A DNA stretch of 64,000 nt from Acidobacteriota bacterium (GCA_016700175.1 CP065003.1:62001-126000), one strand, 5' to 3'; counted from the stretch's first letter, positions 50,849-59,305 are shown. Translations and numbers: made by a program. Notes: generated by a model not told the origin, from the letters alone.

Positions 50849-52082
50849 ATGAAGAATACTAACGCAATCAACGGAAAAGCGAGAGATCTTTGAGAATGAA
50901 GCACCGGAGTATCCGGCATACGTAGGGCTCGATGTCCATAAGGAGACTATCGTGGCGGCGATCGCCCGGGAGGGTCGGGGAAAGCCGGAGTCGCTTGGAA
51001 CGATAGCGAACAAACCGAAGGAGGTGGCGAAGCTTGTCGAGCGGCTGAGCCGGGAGTTCGGGGGAGAGGTTCTGCTGTACTGCTACGAGGCAGGTCCGTG
51101 CGGATACGTTCTGTACCGTCAGCTGGTGGAGATGGGGCAGGAATGCCATGTTGTGGCACCGTCGAAGATCCCTAAGAAGCCCGGCGACAGGATAAAGACG
51201 GACCGGCGGGATGCGAGGAAGCTGGCCCGGCTATTGAGGAGCGGGGATCTTACGGCGGTATGGGTGCCGGGAGAGGAGCAGGAGGCGATGCGGGACCTGG
51301 CGCGGGCGCGGAACGACTTCAAGATCCAGGAGCGGAAGGCGCGCCAGCAACTGAGCGCTTTCATGCTCCGTCACGGGCATTCGTGGCCCAAGGGAAAGAC
51401 GCGGTGGACGAAGGGCCACTTCGAATGGATGGAGACGCGCAAGTTCCCTCACGAATGGCAGTATGTTGTGCTTCAGGGATACATCAGAGCGGTGAATGCG
51501 GCGGAGAAGAGGGTGGCTGACATCACGGCGGAAATGAGCATGGCGCTGCCGCACTGGTCGATGGCTCCGGTGGTCTACTCGCTGATGGCGTTCAGGGGTA
51601 TCGACATGGTCAGCGCGATGGGGCTCCTGGCAGAACTCGGGGATCTGACCCGCTTCGACTCGCCGAAGCAACTGATGGGCTTTCTGGGGCTTGTGCCCAG
51701 CATACACGCCTCCGGCCCGACAAAGCGCGAGGGTGAGATAACGAAGACCGGCAACTCGAGGGCCCGGCGCCTGCTGGTCGAAGCCGCCTGGGCGTACCGC
51801 CATCCGGCGCGCATGACGGCTCATTTGAGACGAAAGGCGAAGAACGCGTCCGAAGAAGCCAGGGAGATATCCTGGAAGGCCCAGAAACGTTTGTGCGGAA
51901 GATACCGGTCGCTGGTCTACTCGGGCAAGAACAAGAACCAGACCACGGTGGCAGTCGCCAGGGAACTCTCGGGCTTTATCTGGGACGTGACACGGGTCGA
52001 GATGGCCAGGTTTGAAACCCCGCCCGCTAGCGGGCCGGTAACGCATCGCAAAGAAGTATCCGACAAGAGGAAAAGAAGTTAA
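50849..52082 (+). pseudogene. IS110-family transposase, copy 2, frameshifted at the start
   Basis: A strong GAGGAGG six bases before the ATG at 50849 marks the native start (MKNTNAINGKARDL). This frame hits TGA at 50891-50893. The catalytic frame (ENEAPEYPAYVGLDVHKET onward, identical to copy 1) is +1 relative to it. Loss of two bases from the short GA tract at 50881-50886 explains it, since copy 1 has a longer tract. Alternatively, CTT TGA is the classic prfB-type +1 slippery site. Internal initiation at the GTG at 50952 would lack the first catalytic Asp. The C-terminus reads 17 residues longer than copy 1 because of a C4 rather than C5 tract. Confidence 0.75.
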
Positions 52083-52113
52083 CCACAGAAGAAAAGGAGG
52101 TCAGAGGCGCTCC

Positions 52114-52302
52114 AGGTCAGGGCATTCGCAGACAGATCTTCTGAAGAATCCCGGTCACGGCTAGAACGGCTTCCCCGAAAGGGGAATGATCCACGCTTTT
52201 AGATAAGAGGAAAGCTTCGCGACGAAGACAAGTCAGGTAGGTAACCAATCCACGTATATCAGCATGATCCATCGTCGCTTACCGTCCGCAATGCCCTGAC
52301 CT
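52114..52302 (+). ncRNA. Candidate seekRNA/bridge RNA of the IS element
   Basis: The 257-base non-coding stretch after the transposase is framed by AGGTCAGGGCATT (52114-52126) and its reverse complement (52290-52302). Inside is a TTCCCC-GAAA-GGGGAA tetraloop hairpin. Two loop-like segments both contain ATCCACG. The first, TCCACG (52190-52195) then TTTTAG (52197-52202), is complementary to the right target CGTGGA and resembles the left target TTTAG. The second, AATCCACGT (52247-52255) then ATATCAG (52256-52262), is complementary to ACGTGGATT near the left end (50791-50799) and identical to the right end plus AG core. IS1111-group elements are known to encode such RNAs downstream of the transposase; assignment here is inferred. 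Confidence 0.45.
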
Positions 52303-52339
52303 CAGGCGCTTCTGACAAACGAGAATATGTAGAGGGGTT

Positions 52340-52354
52340 GACAGGTCAAAACAT
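52340..52354 (-). repeat. Right subterminal inverted repeat of IS copy 2
   Basis: GACAGGTCAAAACAT is the exact reverse complement of 50765-50779. The same sequence is at 50510-50524 in copy 1. Confidence 0.85.
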
Positions 52355-52357
52355 ATC

Positions 52358-52796
52358 AGCCGTGGACTTCAGTCCACGGGGTGCGTCGGAACGGATTTCC
52401 CCAGTCGCGTAGCGACGTTGGCATGAGCAGTGATCGGTAAGCCGTGAGCAGTGAGCGGTGTCCGAAGCCCGACTGTCAGGGAGGGAGTAACTCAGGACTG
52501 AGAGAAAAGGACTGAGGACTGAGCCGTTTCGTTCGCGCAAGGAACACTGAAATTCGCCATTTCGTTCGCGTAGCGAACACTGGGTTTAGCCGTGGACTTA
52601 AGTCCACGGGGTGTGTCGGAACGGATATCCCCAGTCGCGTAGCGACGTTGGCATGAGCAGTGATCGGTAAGCCGTGAGCAGTGAGCGGTGTCCGAAGCCC
52701 GACCGTAAGGGAGGGCTACCGCTTTGAAGTTCCAGGTACCAAGTTCCAGGTTCAAAGTGAAGTAAGCAGTTTCATATTCCGAACTGCGATTGAGGA
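52358..52796 (+). repeat. Flank repeats after IS copy 2
   Basis: A second copy of the 50528-50752 flank runs to 52582. A third, uninterrupted partial copy starts at 52585 with TTTAGCCGTGGACTT and runs to about 52720, ending in a GTGTCCGAAGCCCGAC element. GTTCCAG/GTTCAAA heptamers follow (about 52728-52757). No gene is seen. Few substitutions separate the copies (for example CTGTGAGGG versus CTGTCAGGG). Confidence 0.75.
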
Positions 52797-53354
52797 CTAA
52801 TCAACATGACTCTCAACGATCCTCCTTGCAGCGTCGAGCAGATTGTCCGCAACGATGTCCGGCTTCAGTTCAAGTGACTTCTCAGTCGTGCTGCCGTAAC
52901 CTGTTCTCACCAAAGTAGTTCGTGTTCCGGCATTGACCCCGAGCCCAAGGTCCAGTTCCTTGTCCCCGATCGTCCAGCTGGATCCCAGATCGTAATCGTT
53001 CACTTCCATCGCCTGACGGATCATTCCCGTGTTCGGCTTGCGACATTCGCATCCGGCGTCCGGAAGATGCGGGCAGAAATGGAACGAAGCGATCTCGATG
53101 CCCGCCGCCTTCAAAGCAAGCCGTATCTTTTCGTGGATCGCGTTGACCGCCTTCGCGTCGAAGAAACCGCGGCCGATCCCGGACTGGTTCGTAACGACGA
53201 CTAGTTCGAATCCCGCTTCCTTGAGCAAAAGCAACGCTTCGGTCGTGAACGGAAACAGCCTCGTTTCCTCGACGGTCGACAGAAAATCGACCTCTTCGAT
53301 CAGCGTGCCGTCCCTGTCGAGAAAGACCGCCTTCTTCTTCTCCATACTCGTCAC
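52797..53354 (-). CDS. gmhB: Heptose-1,7-bisphosphate 7-phosphatase GmhB
   Basis: A 185-residue HAD phosphatase making heptose 1-phosphate for the LPS core. Motif I is FLDRDGTLIEEVDFL with the nucleophile Asp and the GmhB-type DxDGT. Then TNQSGIGRGFF, the zinc-binding loop CPHLPDAGCECRKPNTGM and motif IV IGDKELDLGLGVNAG. The start is probably a GTG at 53354 that overlaps the stop of the upstream heptosyltransferase as GTGA; an ATG three codons later is possible. The gene ends just beside repeat DNA that flanks the IS elements. Confidence 0.9.
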   Translation of the reverse strand: MTSMEKKKAVFLDRDGTLIEEVDFLSTVEETRLFPFTTEALLLLKEAGFELVVVTNQSGIGRGFFDAKAVNAIHEKIRLALKAAGIEIASFHFCPHLPDAGCECRKPNTGMIRQAMEVNDYDLGSSWTIGDKELDLGLGVNAGTRTTLVRTGYGSTTEKSLELKPDIVADNLLDAARRIVESHVD

Positions 53355-54376
53355 TTCTTTCGAATTTCAGCCAACGCGCTTTCGATCACCATTTCCGGCG
53401 TGACACGGGTCATGCACCGGTGATCGATCGGGCATTCGCGAAGCATGCACGGCGAGCATTCGACCGGCTCGCGGACGACGGTCCCGCCCCACGGCGCGGT
53501 CGTCAGGTGGTTCGTTGGTCCGAAAACGGTCACAGCAGGGGTTCCAACCGCCGACGCGACGTGTGCAAGGCCCATATCGTTCGAGATCATAATGTCCGAC
53601 TCGGCGACGACCGCGACCGCCTCCGCGAGAGCGGTCTCGCCGGTCAGGTCGAAAGCCTGTGATTTCATCGCGTTCGAAACTTCGGCCGAAGAGGCTTGAT
53701 CCTCTTTCGAGCCCAGAAGAACCGCTTGTGATCCAAGCTCTTCCGAAAGAGCATCAGCCACGGCCGCAAATTTCTCAGGCATCCAGCGTTTCGCCAGTGA
53801 ATTCTGCGAACCTGCGCCGAACGCGATCAAGGGCGCCGAACTGTCGATGCCCTTCGAGGCCAGCATCCTGCGCGCCTCTTCGCGCCGGGTCTCGCTGACA
53901 GCGATGGACACGTCAGGATCAGAACCGGCAGGTTTTCCGCCGAGTTCCTCCGCAGCCGACCGTGCAAGTTCAAGGTAGTAGAAGACCTCGTGTTTTTCGC
54001 TTCTCCAATCCGGCTTTGGAAAAGCTTTGGTGAGAAGGATCCCGCGGCCTTCCCCGGCGTAACCGTATCGTTTCGGTATCCCAGCGGCCCTGGCCACAAG
54101 CGCAGAGCCGAACGAATTCGTGAAGATCAATGCGGCGTCGAATCCGCCCTTCCTCAACTGCCCGGCTTGCGAACGAATGGCCTTCGGCGAGTGCCCTCCG
54201 GCTTCGAGAACAAGTATCTCGTCGATGAAATCGGCGTCGCGGAAGATCCCTTCCGCCCAGGACTTCGTCGCCAGAGTGATCGAAGCATCCGGAAACGTCG
54301 CCCGCAGAAGCTTCATCGCGGGAACCGACATCACGGAGTCGCCTATCCAGTTCGTGCCTCTTACCAGGATCTTCAT
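53351..54376 (-). CDS. waaF: Glycosyltransferase family 9, heptosyltransferase II-like
   Basis: A 341-residue GT-B enzyme that transfers heptose from ADP-heptose to the LPS inner core. The N-terminal RGTNWIGDSVMSVPAMKLLRATF is the family start. PLIAFGAGSQNSLAKRWMPEKFAAVADAL and the nucleotide-site SNDMGLAHVASAVGTPAVTVFGPTN near 265-290 are typical of WaaF. It overlaps the upstream epimerase-like gene (ATGA) and the downstream gmhB (GTGA) by four bases each, so the three are translationally coupled. A Cys-rich CSPCMLRECPIDHRCM near the C-terminus is also usual for this family. Confidence 0.9.
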   Translation of the reverse strand: MKILVRGTNWIGDSVMSVPAMKLLRATFPDASITLATKSWAEGIFRDADFIDEILVLEAGGHSPKAIRSQAGQLRKGGFDAALIFTNSFGSALVARAAGIPKRYGYAGEGRGILLTKAFPKPDWRSEKHEVFYYLELARSAAEELGGKPAGSDPDVSIAVSETRREEARRMLASKGIDSSAPLIAFGAGSQNSLAKRWMPEKFAAVADALSEELGSQAVLLGSKEDQASSAEVSNAMKSQAFDLTGETALAEAVAVVAESDIMISNDMGLAHVASAVGTPAVTVFGPTNHLTTAPWGGTVVREPVECSPCMLRECPIDHRCMTRVTPEMVIESALAEIRKK

Positions 54377-55245
54377 TCTGCCGCTGAACGTCCGCCGGTC
54401 CTTTCGAACAGGGATCGAAGTCCTTCATCCATTTTCACCGAAGGCGACCAATCGAGCTCTTTCGTGACGAGCGAAAGGTCGGTCACATATCTGGCCGGAG
54501 TCGGCATCGGGAGGGGATTTTCTTTATCGATCACGGCCTGCAGACCCGAGGCGCCCTCCAGATGCGAAACAAGCTCCCGAAGCGACAGGGCATTGTCCGG
54601 GCCGCCTCCTATGTTGTAGAGCCCGTGGCGGATCACGGAATCGCGGAACGCCTCACAAGCAGAGATCAGGTCATCGACGTGCAAAAGGTCCCGAACGGGA
54701 TCGCCGCCGCCGGGAAGCCGGATCGGCTCTCCCTTGTCGATCGACTCGGCGTAGTGGCCGACAAAGCCCGGCGTGTTTCCCTCGCTCCGAGGCGCATAGA
54801 CCGTCGAAAGCCGGAAGATGCACGAGCGGAAGTTCTTCTGATTCGCGTAGTATTCGACATACCGCTCGGCGATCAGTTTTGACCACTCAAGGGCCGTCTG
54901 GCCGGCGTAAAGCGTAGGGCACGTCTCCGGGACTTCTTTGAAATTATCGGCAAAGCGCCCGTAGACATCTTTTGTCGAGGCGAAAATGAACACCGCGCCT
55001 TCTTTAACATTCTTGAGGAGATTGACCGTGCCGTCGACATTAGTCAGGAATGTCTCGTCGGCGGCGTCGGGCGATTTGTCGAGGTGGGCCGCCAGGTGGA
55101 TTATGACGTCGTAGTCGGCGGCCGTCTGGGTGTCGTACAGGTTGAGGAGGTCGCGGTTCGAACGCCGGGAGAAATCGTTCGCCGCGAAGTGCTTTCGGAC
55201 GTGGGTTCCGAGATAGCCGCTCCCTCCCGTGACAAGATACTTCAT
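54373..55245 (-). CDS. NAD-dependent epimerase/dehydratase (extended SDR)
   Basis: A protein of about 290 residues starting at ATG 55245 (MKYLVTGGSGYLGTHV); an upstream start would overlap the K+ channel gene. The Rossmann nucleotide loop is TGGSGYLG at 6-13. DVIIHLAAHLDKS follows near 55, then VFIFASTKDVYG. The catalytic YxxxK position reads L-E-W-S-K (LEWSKLIAERY), so the usual Tyr is Leu, although Ser/Thr (ASTKDVYG) and Lys remain. RLSTVYAPRS and VDDLISACEAF are standard for the family. It is operonic with waaF and gmhB, suggesting a role in nucleotide-sugar metabolism for the LPS core. The substrate is unknown and activity uncertain. Confidence 0.8.
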   Translation of the reverse strand: MKYLVTGGSGYLGTHVRKHFAANDFSRRSNRDLLNLYDTQTAADYDVIIHLAAHLDKSPDAADETFLTNVDGTVNLLKNVKEGAVFIFASTKDVYGRFADNFKEVPETCPTLYAGQTALEWSKLIAERYVEYYANQKNFRSCIFRLSTVYAPRSEGNTPGFVGHYAESIDKGEPIRLPGGGDPVRDLLHVDDLISACEAFRDSVIRHGLYNIGGGPDNALSLRELVSHLEGASGLQAVIDKENPLPMPTPARYVTDLSLVTKELDWSPSVKMDEGLRSLFERTGGRSAAE

Positions 55246-55264
55246 AACTCCGCGTGCCGTTCGC

Positions 55265-56347
55265 TCAAACGTGAGCTCCAACGAGCTTCTGCATCGATTC
55301 GGCTTTGCCGATCACGACAAGCAGGTCGCATTCTTCGATCTTCGTGCTGCCCGAAGGATTGAAGATCATCTCGCCCTCTTGCCGTCTGATGGCCACCACG
55401 AGAAGGTTGAGTTCGCGGCTTAGGTTCGTGTCCTTCAGCGCCTTTCCGACCAGAGGACTTTCGGCATTTACTGGCACTTCTTCGAATACAAGATCGAGGT
55501 GCTCCGCGACGATCGAGTCCATAAAATCGGCGATCGCGGGCTTGATCAACGCTCTCGCCATCGAAAGGCTCCCGATGATGGTAGGAGCTATCACGCGGCT
55601 CGCGCCAGCACGGATCAGCTTCGCTTCCGCCTGCTCTTCGACCGCTCTGGAAACTATGTGAAGGTTGCGGTTGAGGTCGCGAGCCGTGAGAACGACATAG
55701 ATGTTCGCCGCATCGTCCGGAAGGCAGGTGGCGAGCCCCGCCGCGCGTTCGACTCCGGCCTCGATCAGGTTCTGTTCAAGCGTCGCGTCGCCGATGATCG
55801 TGAACTGGCGTTCCGTGTTCTCAAATCCCTCGATCCGTTTCTCGTCAAGTTCGATCAGCACGTGCGGGATGCCTTCCTTCTGAAGCGACGTGATAACCCT
55901 GCGGCCGACCCGGCCGGCCCCGCAGATTATGTAATGGTCCGAGAGCTTTTCCATTTCTCTGGTTCTCCGCCTGTGCCCAAGCGCGGCGACTACTTCCGTC
56001 CGTATGAAGGCCTGGGCAAGGATCGAGAGCGCGTAAAGCACGGTGCCGACGCCGAACAGTATGAACACCGATGTGAACACTTTTCCCGCAACGGTCGCCG
56101 GGACGTAGTCACCGTAACCGACCGTCGTGACCGTGGTGGTGGTCAAATAGATGCTGTCCAGCCAGCCAAGTCCTTCGATAAAATGGTAACCGACCGTCCC
56201 GCCGGCGATCACCAGGAAGATGGCGGCGTGTGCGAGTATGAGCCTCTTCCTGAGGTCCGGAGACAATGACTCGAACAGATTCATTCGCTGCAGGAGGGCG
56301 GGCCGGCCCTTCGGAAGGCGTTCTTTCCCGCGGGAAAGCAAGCGCAT
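55265..56347 (-). CDS. Two-helix potassium channel with RCK/TrkA domains
   Basis: A 360-residue protein with two transmembrane helices (about 36-54 and 88-110) around a pore helix and the filter TTVTTVGYGDYVP near 70-82, which gives K+ selectivity. The cytoplasmic part has a TrkA-N (RCK) Rossmann domain, HYIICGAGRVGRRVITSL, with IELDEKRIEG and GDATLEQNLIEAGVERA. A TrkA-C domain follows (VFEEVPVNAESPLVGKALKD, CDLLVVIG). This is the MthK/Kch-like plan. It ends 19 bases before the epimerase-like gene on the same strand and may begin that operon. Confidence 0.9.
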   Translation of the reverse strand: MRLLSRGKERLPKGRPALLQRMNLFESLSPDLRKRLILAHAAIFLVIAGGTVGYHFIEGLGWLDSIYLTTTTVTTVGYGDYVPATVAGKVFTSVFILFGVGTVLYALSILAQAFIRTEVVAALGHRRRTREMEKLSDHYIICGAGRVGRRVITSLQKEGIPHVLIELDEKRIEGFENTERQFTIIGDATLEQNLIEAGVERAAGLATCLPDDAANIYVVLTARDLNRNLHIVSRAVEEQAEAKLIRAGASRVIAPTIIGSLSMARALIKPAIADFMDSIVAEHLDLVFEEVPVNAESPLVGKALKDTNLSRELNLLVVAIRRQEGEMIFNPSGSTKIEECDLLVVIGKAESMQKLVGAHV

Positions 56348-56489
56348 AGCGGATCGCCGGACGCCTAGAATAAACTAGACTAGGTTCCCGAAACTATATA
56401 GAATTCAAAGATGTTCCTATTCAGGAACCGGCCGGGATCGCGCCTCCTTTCAGCAACCGGGCCTACCCAACTCTAATCGAAGTCTCATA

Positions 56490-59294
56490 ATGCCACAATT
56501 CGCCAATGTCAGAAACAAGGGACGGAATGTGCGCCGTCCCGCGCCAGGAAAGGCTTCGAAGCTTCGCAGGTACAAGGCTCCGAAGCCGACTCTGTTCAGG
56601 CGGATCGTAAGGCTGATCTTCAACCCGGTCACATTTGCGATAGCGGCCTTTTCGCTTCTCGCAGTCTTTCTCGTGGCCTCCTACTTCTGGTTCGAGTTCT
56701 CCGACAAGATCAACCGAATGCTGGCCGGCGATATTTTCACGAGGAACGCCGGCATCTATTCCGCGCCGAAGACGATCCGCAAAGGCGAGCGGCTCAGTCA
56801 CGAGGAACTCGTCGATCATCTTCGGTCCGCCGGTTATGTTCGCGCAGACCGTGATGCCGATCCGCTTCGCGGCCGGTATGAGGCCTCTCCCGGCAAGGTA
56901 TCGATCGAACCCGGCAGTACAGCCGTGCTTGACGGAAAGGTGGAGTTCAGGGACCTGGAAGTGGAGTTCGACAAAAAGGGCGAGGTCATCGAATCGATCC
57001 GCGACAAGTCTTCAGGGGACGAGCTTGCAAAAACGGCGCTCGAGCCGCTGATGCTGAGCTCGATCGCGGCCGAGGGGGACGGCCGGCGAAAGGTAGTCTC
57101 GTTCAGAGATCTTCCGCCTCATCTCGTGAAGGCGATCACCGTCACAGAAGACCGCGCATTCTTCGATCACTGGGGCGTGAACTTCCGGGGCATCGCGAGG
57201 GCGCTATGGCGAAGGTACGACGGTGAAGAGGACGGATCGCCAATCGAGAACCAGGGCGGCTCTTCGATCACGCAGCAGCTTGTGAAGAACCTCTTTCTGA
57301 CGCCCGAACGCAGCTGGGAGCGAAAGGCGCGTGAGGCATACATGTCCGTCATTCTCGAAACGAGGCTGACGAAGGAAGAGATCTTCACCCTGTACGCGAA
57401 CCAGATCTATCTTGGCCAGAACACCGGCGTTTCCATCTACGGTGTCGGCGAGGCCTCGAACATCTATTTCGGAAAGGACGTTTCCGCGCTTACTCTTCCG
57501 GAGGCGGCGTTCATCGCGGGGATAATCCGAAGTCCGAACAGATACGATCCATACAAAAAGCCGGAACGCGTGAAGCAGAGAAGAAACCAGGTCATTCAGT
57601 CGATGCTCGAGTCCGGCGAGATCTCCGCCGCAGATGCGAAGAAGGCCAAAGAAACGGGCCTCGGGGTCATAAAGCCTGCCGCGAGAAAAGATCAGCAGGG
57701 AATGGAGTATTTCTCGCAGTTTGCGGTGGAGCAGCTTCCGAAGGTGATCGACGATCCGGAAGCGCTCCAGCATCTGCGGGTACTCACGACGATCGATCCC
57801 GATCTTCAGAAGGTCGCACACAAGGCTGTGACGGAACGCGTGGCGAAGCTCGAAAAGCTTTACAAAGAAGACAGACGCAAGAACCTGAACGCCGCGCTTG
57901 TCGCGATCAGGCCGAAGACCGGAGAGATCGTGGCGATGATAGGGGGCAGGGACTACGCCGACAACCAGTTCAACAGGGCCGCGCACGCTATGCGCCAGCC
58001 CGGTTCAGTATTCAAACCTTTCGTCTACGCATCTGCGATAAACACGGCCTATCTTCCGAACACAAGGGTCCTTACCGCAGCGAGCATCTTCAAGGACGAG
58101 AAGAAGGTGTTTACCTTCAATCAGGATTCCTATTCGCCCAATAATTACGGTGATTATTTCTCAAACAAAGAGATGACCCTCCGCGATGCGCTTGTGAAGA
58201 GCAAGAACGTGATAACGGTCGATATCGCGATGGAACTGAACGTCGGCAACGTGATGAACCTGGCCAGAAAGGCGGGCCTTCCAAAGGTGGAAAAGGCGTA
58301 TCCGTCGATGGCTCTCGGTACCGCCGAGGCGACCCCGCTGCAGATGGCGAAGGCGTATTCGATGTTCGCGAACCTGGGAGACACGGTCGAGCCGATCGCG
58401 ATAAACCGAATCACGACCGGCGACGGGAAGACCGTCAAGGCACCGACCGGTGAAAAACAGAACGTTCTGAGGCCGGACGTATCTTACATCCTCGTGGACA
58501 TGATGAAGGACGTAGTGAACAAGGGAACCGCCGCGGGCCTTTCGGCTTGGGGGTTTAAAAATGTGGCGGGACAGAAAGGATTCGCGGGAAAGACCGGAAC
58601 TTCGCGTGACGGATGGTTCGTCGGATTCACGCCTGAGATCCTCGTCGCTGTGTATGTCGGATTTGATGACGGTTCCGATCTGGGATTGAAGGGATCCGAT
58701 TCTGCGATGCCTATCTGGGCGGATTTCATGAAAGAAGCGCTTCGGATGCATCCGGAGTGGAACGGCGACTGGACGATGCCCGGAGGGATTCGGAAAGCCG
58801 AGATCGATACCAGGAACGGATCGTTGATCAGGGAACTCGCGGCCGACGGAAGCGAGATCGAGCCCACTCCGACGCCCACGCCGGAATTCCCGGTGGATCC
58901 GGAGATAGCTGAAAGCCTCAACCCGGAGGCGAGCAGGGAGCTTTACGTTACGAATGTTCCGCCGGAATTCAGACGTGTCGAATTGTTCATCGGCGGGACG
59001 ATTCCTAACCGCATGCTTCGTTCGGAATTCGACGAGGAGTTCCCGGACGGGATCGATCCCGACGCTTCGCCTACGCCGTTCACGACCTGGGAACAGGCCG
59101 AGGAGAACGCGCCCGCTTCTCGCCGCCTTGAAGACACGGATGTTGAGGGCAACGAAGTGACCGTACAATTTTGCCCTCTCTCGGGAAAACGGGCGACAGC
59201 GTACTGTCCCGAAAGGACCGCGCGGAAGTTCCGGAAGGGAACGGAGCCGCGGGAATTCTGCGACTTCCACGTCGGAGAGAAACGTTCAAACTAA
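56490..59294 (+). CDS. Bifunctional penicillin-binding protein 1A
   Basis: A 934-residue class A PBP. One transmembrane helix lies at about 45-68. The GT51 glycosyltransferase domain has VTEDRAFFDHWGVNFRGIAR, GGSSITQQLVKNLFL and GVGEASNIYFGKDVSALTLPE. The transpeptidase domain has the catalytic SVFK in RQPGSVFKPFVYA, SKN in LVKSKNVITV and KTGTS near 697. The C-terminal tail holds a TPTPTP linker and a final Cys/His segment (CPLSGKRATAYCPERT and EFCDFHV) that looks able to bind metal or form disulfides. It stands alone, divergent from the K+ channel gene, and is followed by a bidirectional terminator. Confidence 0.93.
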   Translation: MPQFANVRNKGRNVRRPAPGKASKLRRYKAPKPTLFRRIVRLIFNPVTFAIAAFSLLAVFLVASYFWFEFSDKINRMLAGDIFTRNAGIYSAPKTIRKGERLSHEELVDHLRSAGYVRADRDADPLRGRYEASPGKVSIEPGSTAVLDGKVEFRDLEVEFDKKGEVIESIRDKSSGDELAKTALEPLMLSSIAAEGDGRRKVVSFRDLPPHLVKAITVTEDRAFFDHWGVNFRGIARALWRRYDGEEDGSPIENQGGSSITQQLVKNLFLTPERSWERKAREAYMSVILETRLTKEEIFTLYANQIYLGQNTGVSIYGVGEASNIYFGKDVSALTLPEAAFIAGIIRSPNRYDPYKKPERVKQRRNQVIQSMLESGEISAADAKKAKETGLGVIKPAARKDQQGMEYFSQFAVEQLPKVIDDPEALQHLRVLTTIDPDLQKVAHKAVTERVAKLEKLYKEDRRKNLNAALVAIRPKTGEIVAMIGGRDYADNQFNRAAHAMRQPGSVFKPFVYASAINTAYLPNTRVLTAASIFKDEKKVFTFNQDSYSPNNYGDYFSNKEMTLRDALVKSKNVITVDIAMELNVGNVMNLARKAGLPKVEKAYPSMALGTAEATPLQMAKAYSMFANLGDTVEPIAINRITTGDGKTVKAPTGEKQNVLRPDVSYILVDMMKDVVNKGTAAGLSAWGFKNVAGQKGFAGKTGTSRDGWFVGFTPEILVAVYVGFDDGSDLGLKGSDSAMPIWADFMKEALRMHPEWNGDWTMPGGIRKAEIDTRNGSLIRELAADGSEIEPTPTPTPEFPVDPEIAESLNPEASRELYVTNVPPEFRRVELFIGGTIPNRMLRSEFDEEFPDGIDPDASPTPFTTWEQAEENAPASRRLEDTDVEGNEVTVQFCPLSGKRATAYCPERTARKFRKGTEPREFCDFHVGEKRSN

Positions 59295-59305
59295 AGCGCA
59301 AAAAC

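Larger units (their letters stand above)
50760..52357 (+). mobile_element. IS110 family, IS1111-type insertion element, copy 2
   Basis: About 1.6 kb. The ends were set by comparing TTTAG|element|AG-CCGTGG with the uninterrupted TTTAGCCGTGG at 52585-52595. Perfect 15-bp subterminal inverted repeats (ATGTTTTGACCTGTC, 50765-50779, and its complement at 52340-52354) lie 5 and 3 bases inside the ends, as in the IS1111 group. There is no target-site duplication beyond a possible AG core. The element holds a transposase gene with a frameshift near its start and a structured 3' non-coding region. Confidence 0.8.

Noticed and set aside
49051..52080. Two independent IS insertions
   Set aside because: Identity continues about 225 bases past the element end in both copies, and copy 1 lacks a left end, so duplication or recombination fits better.
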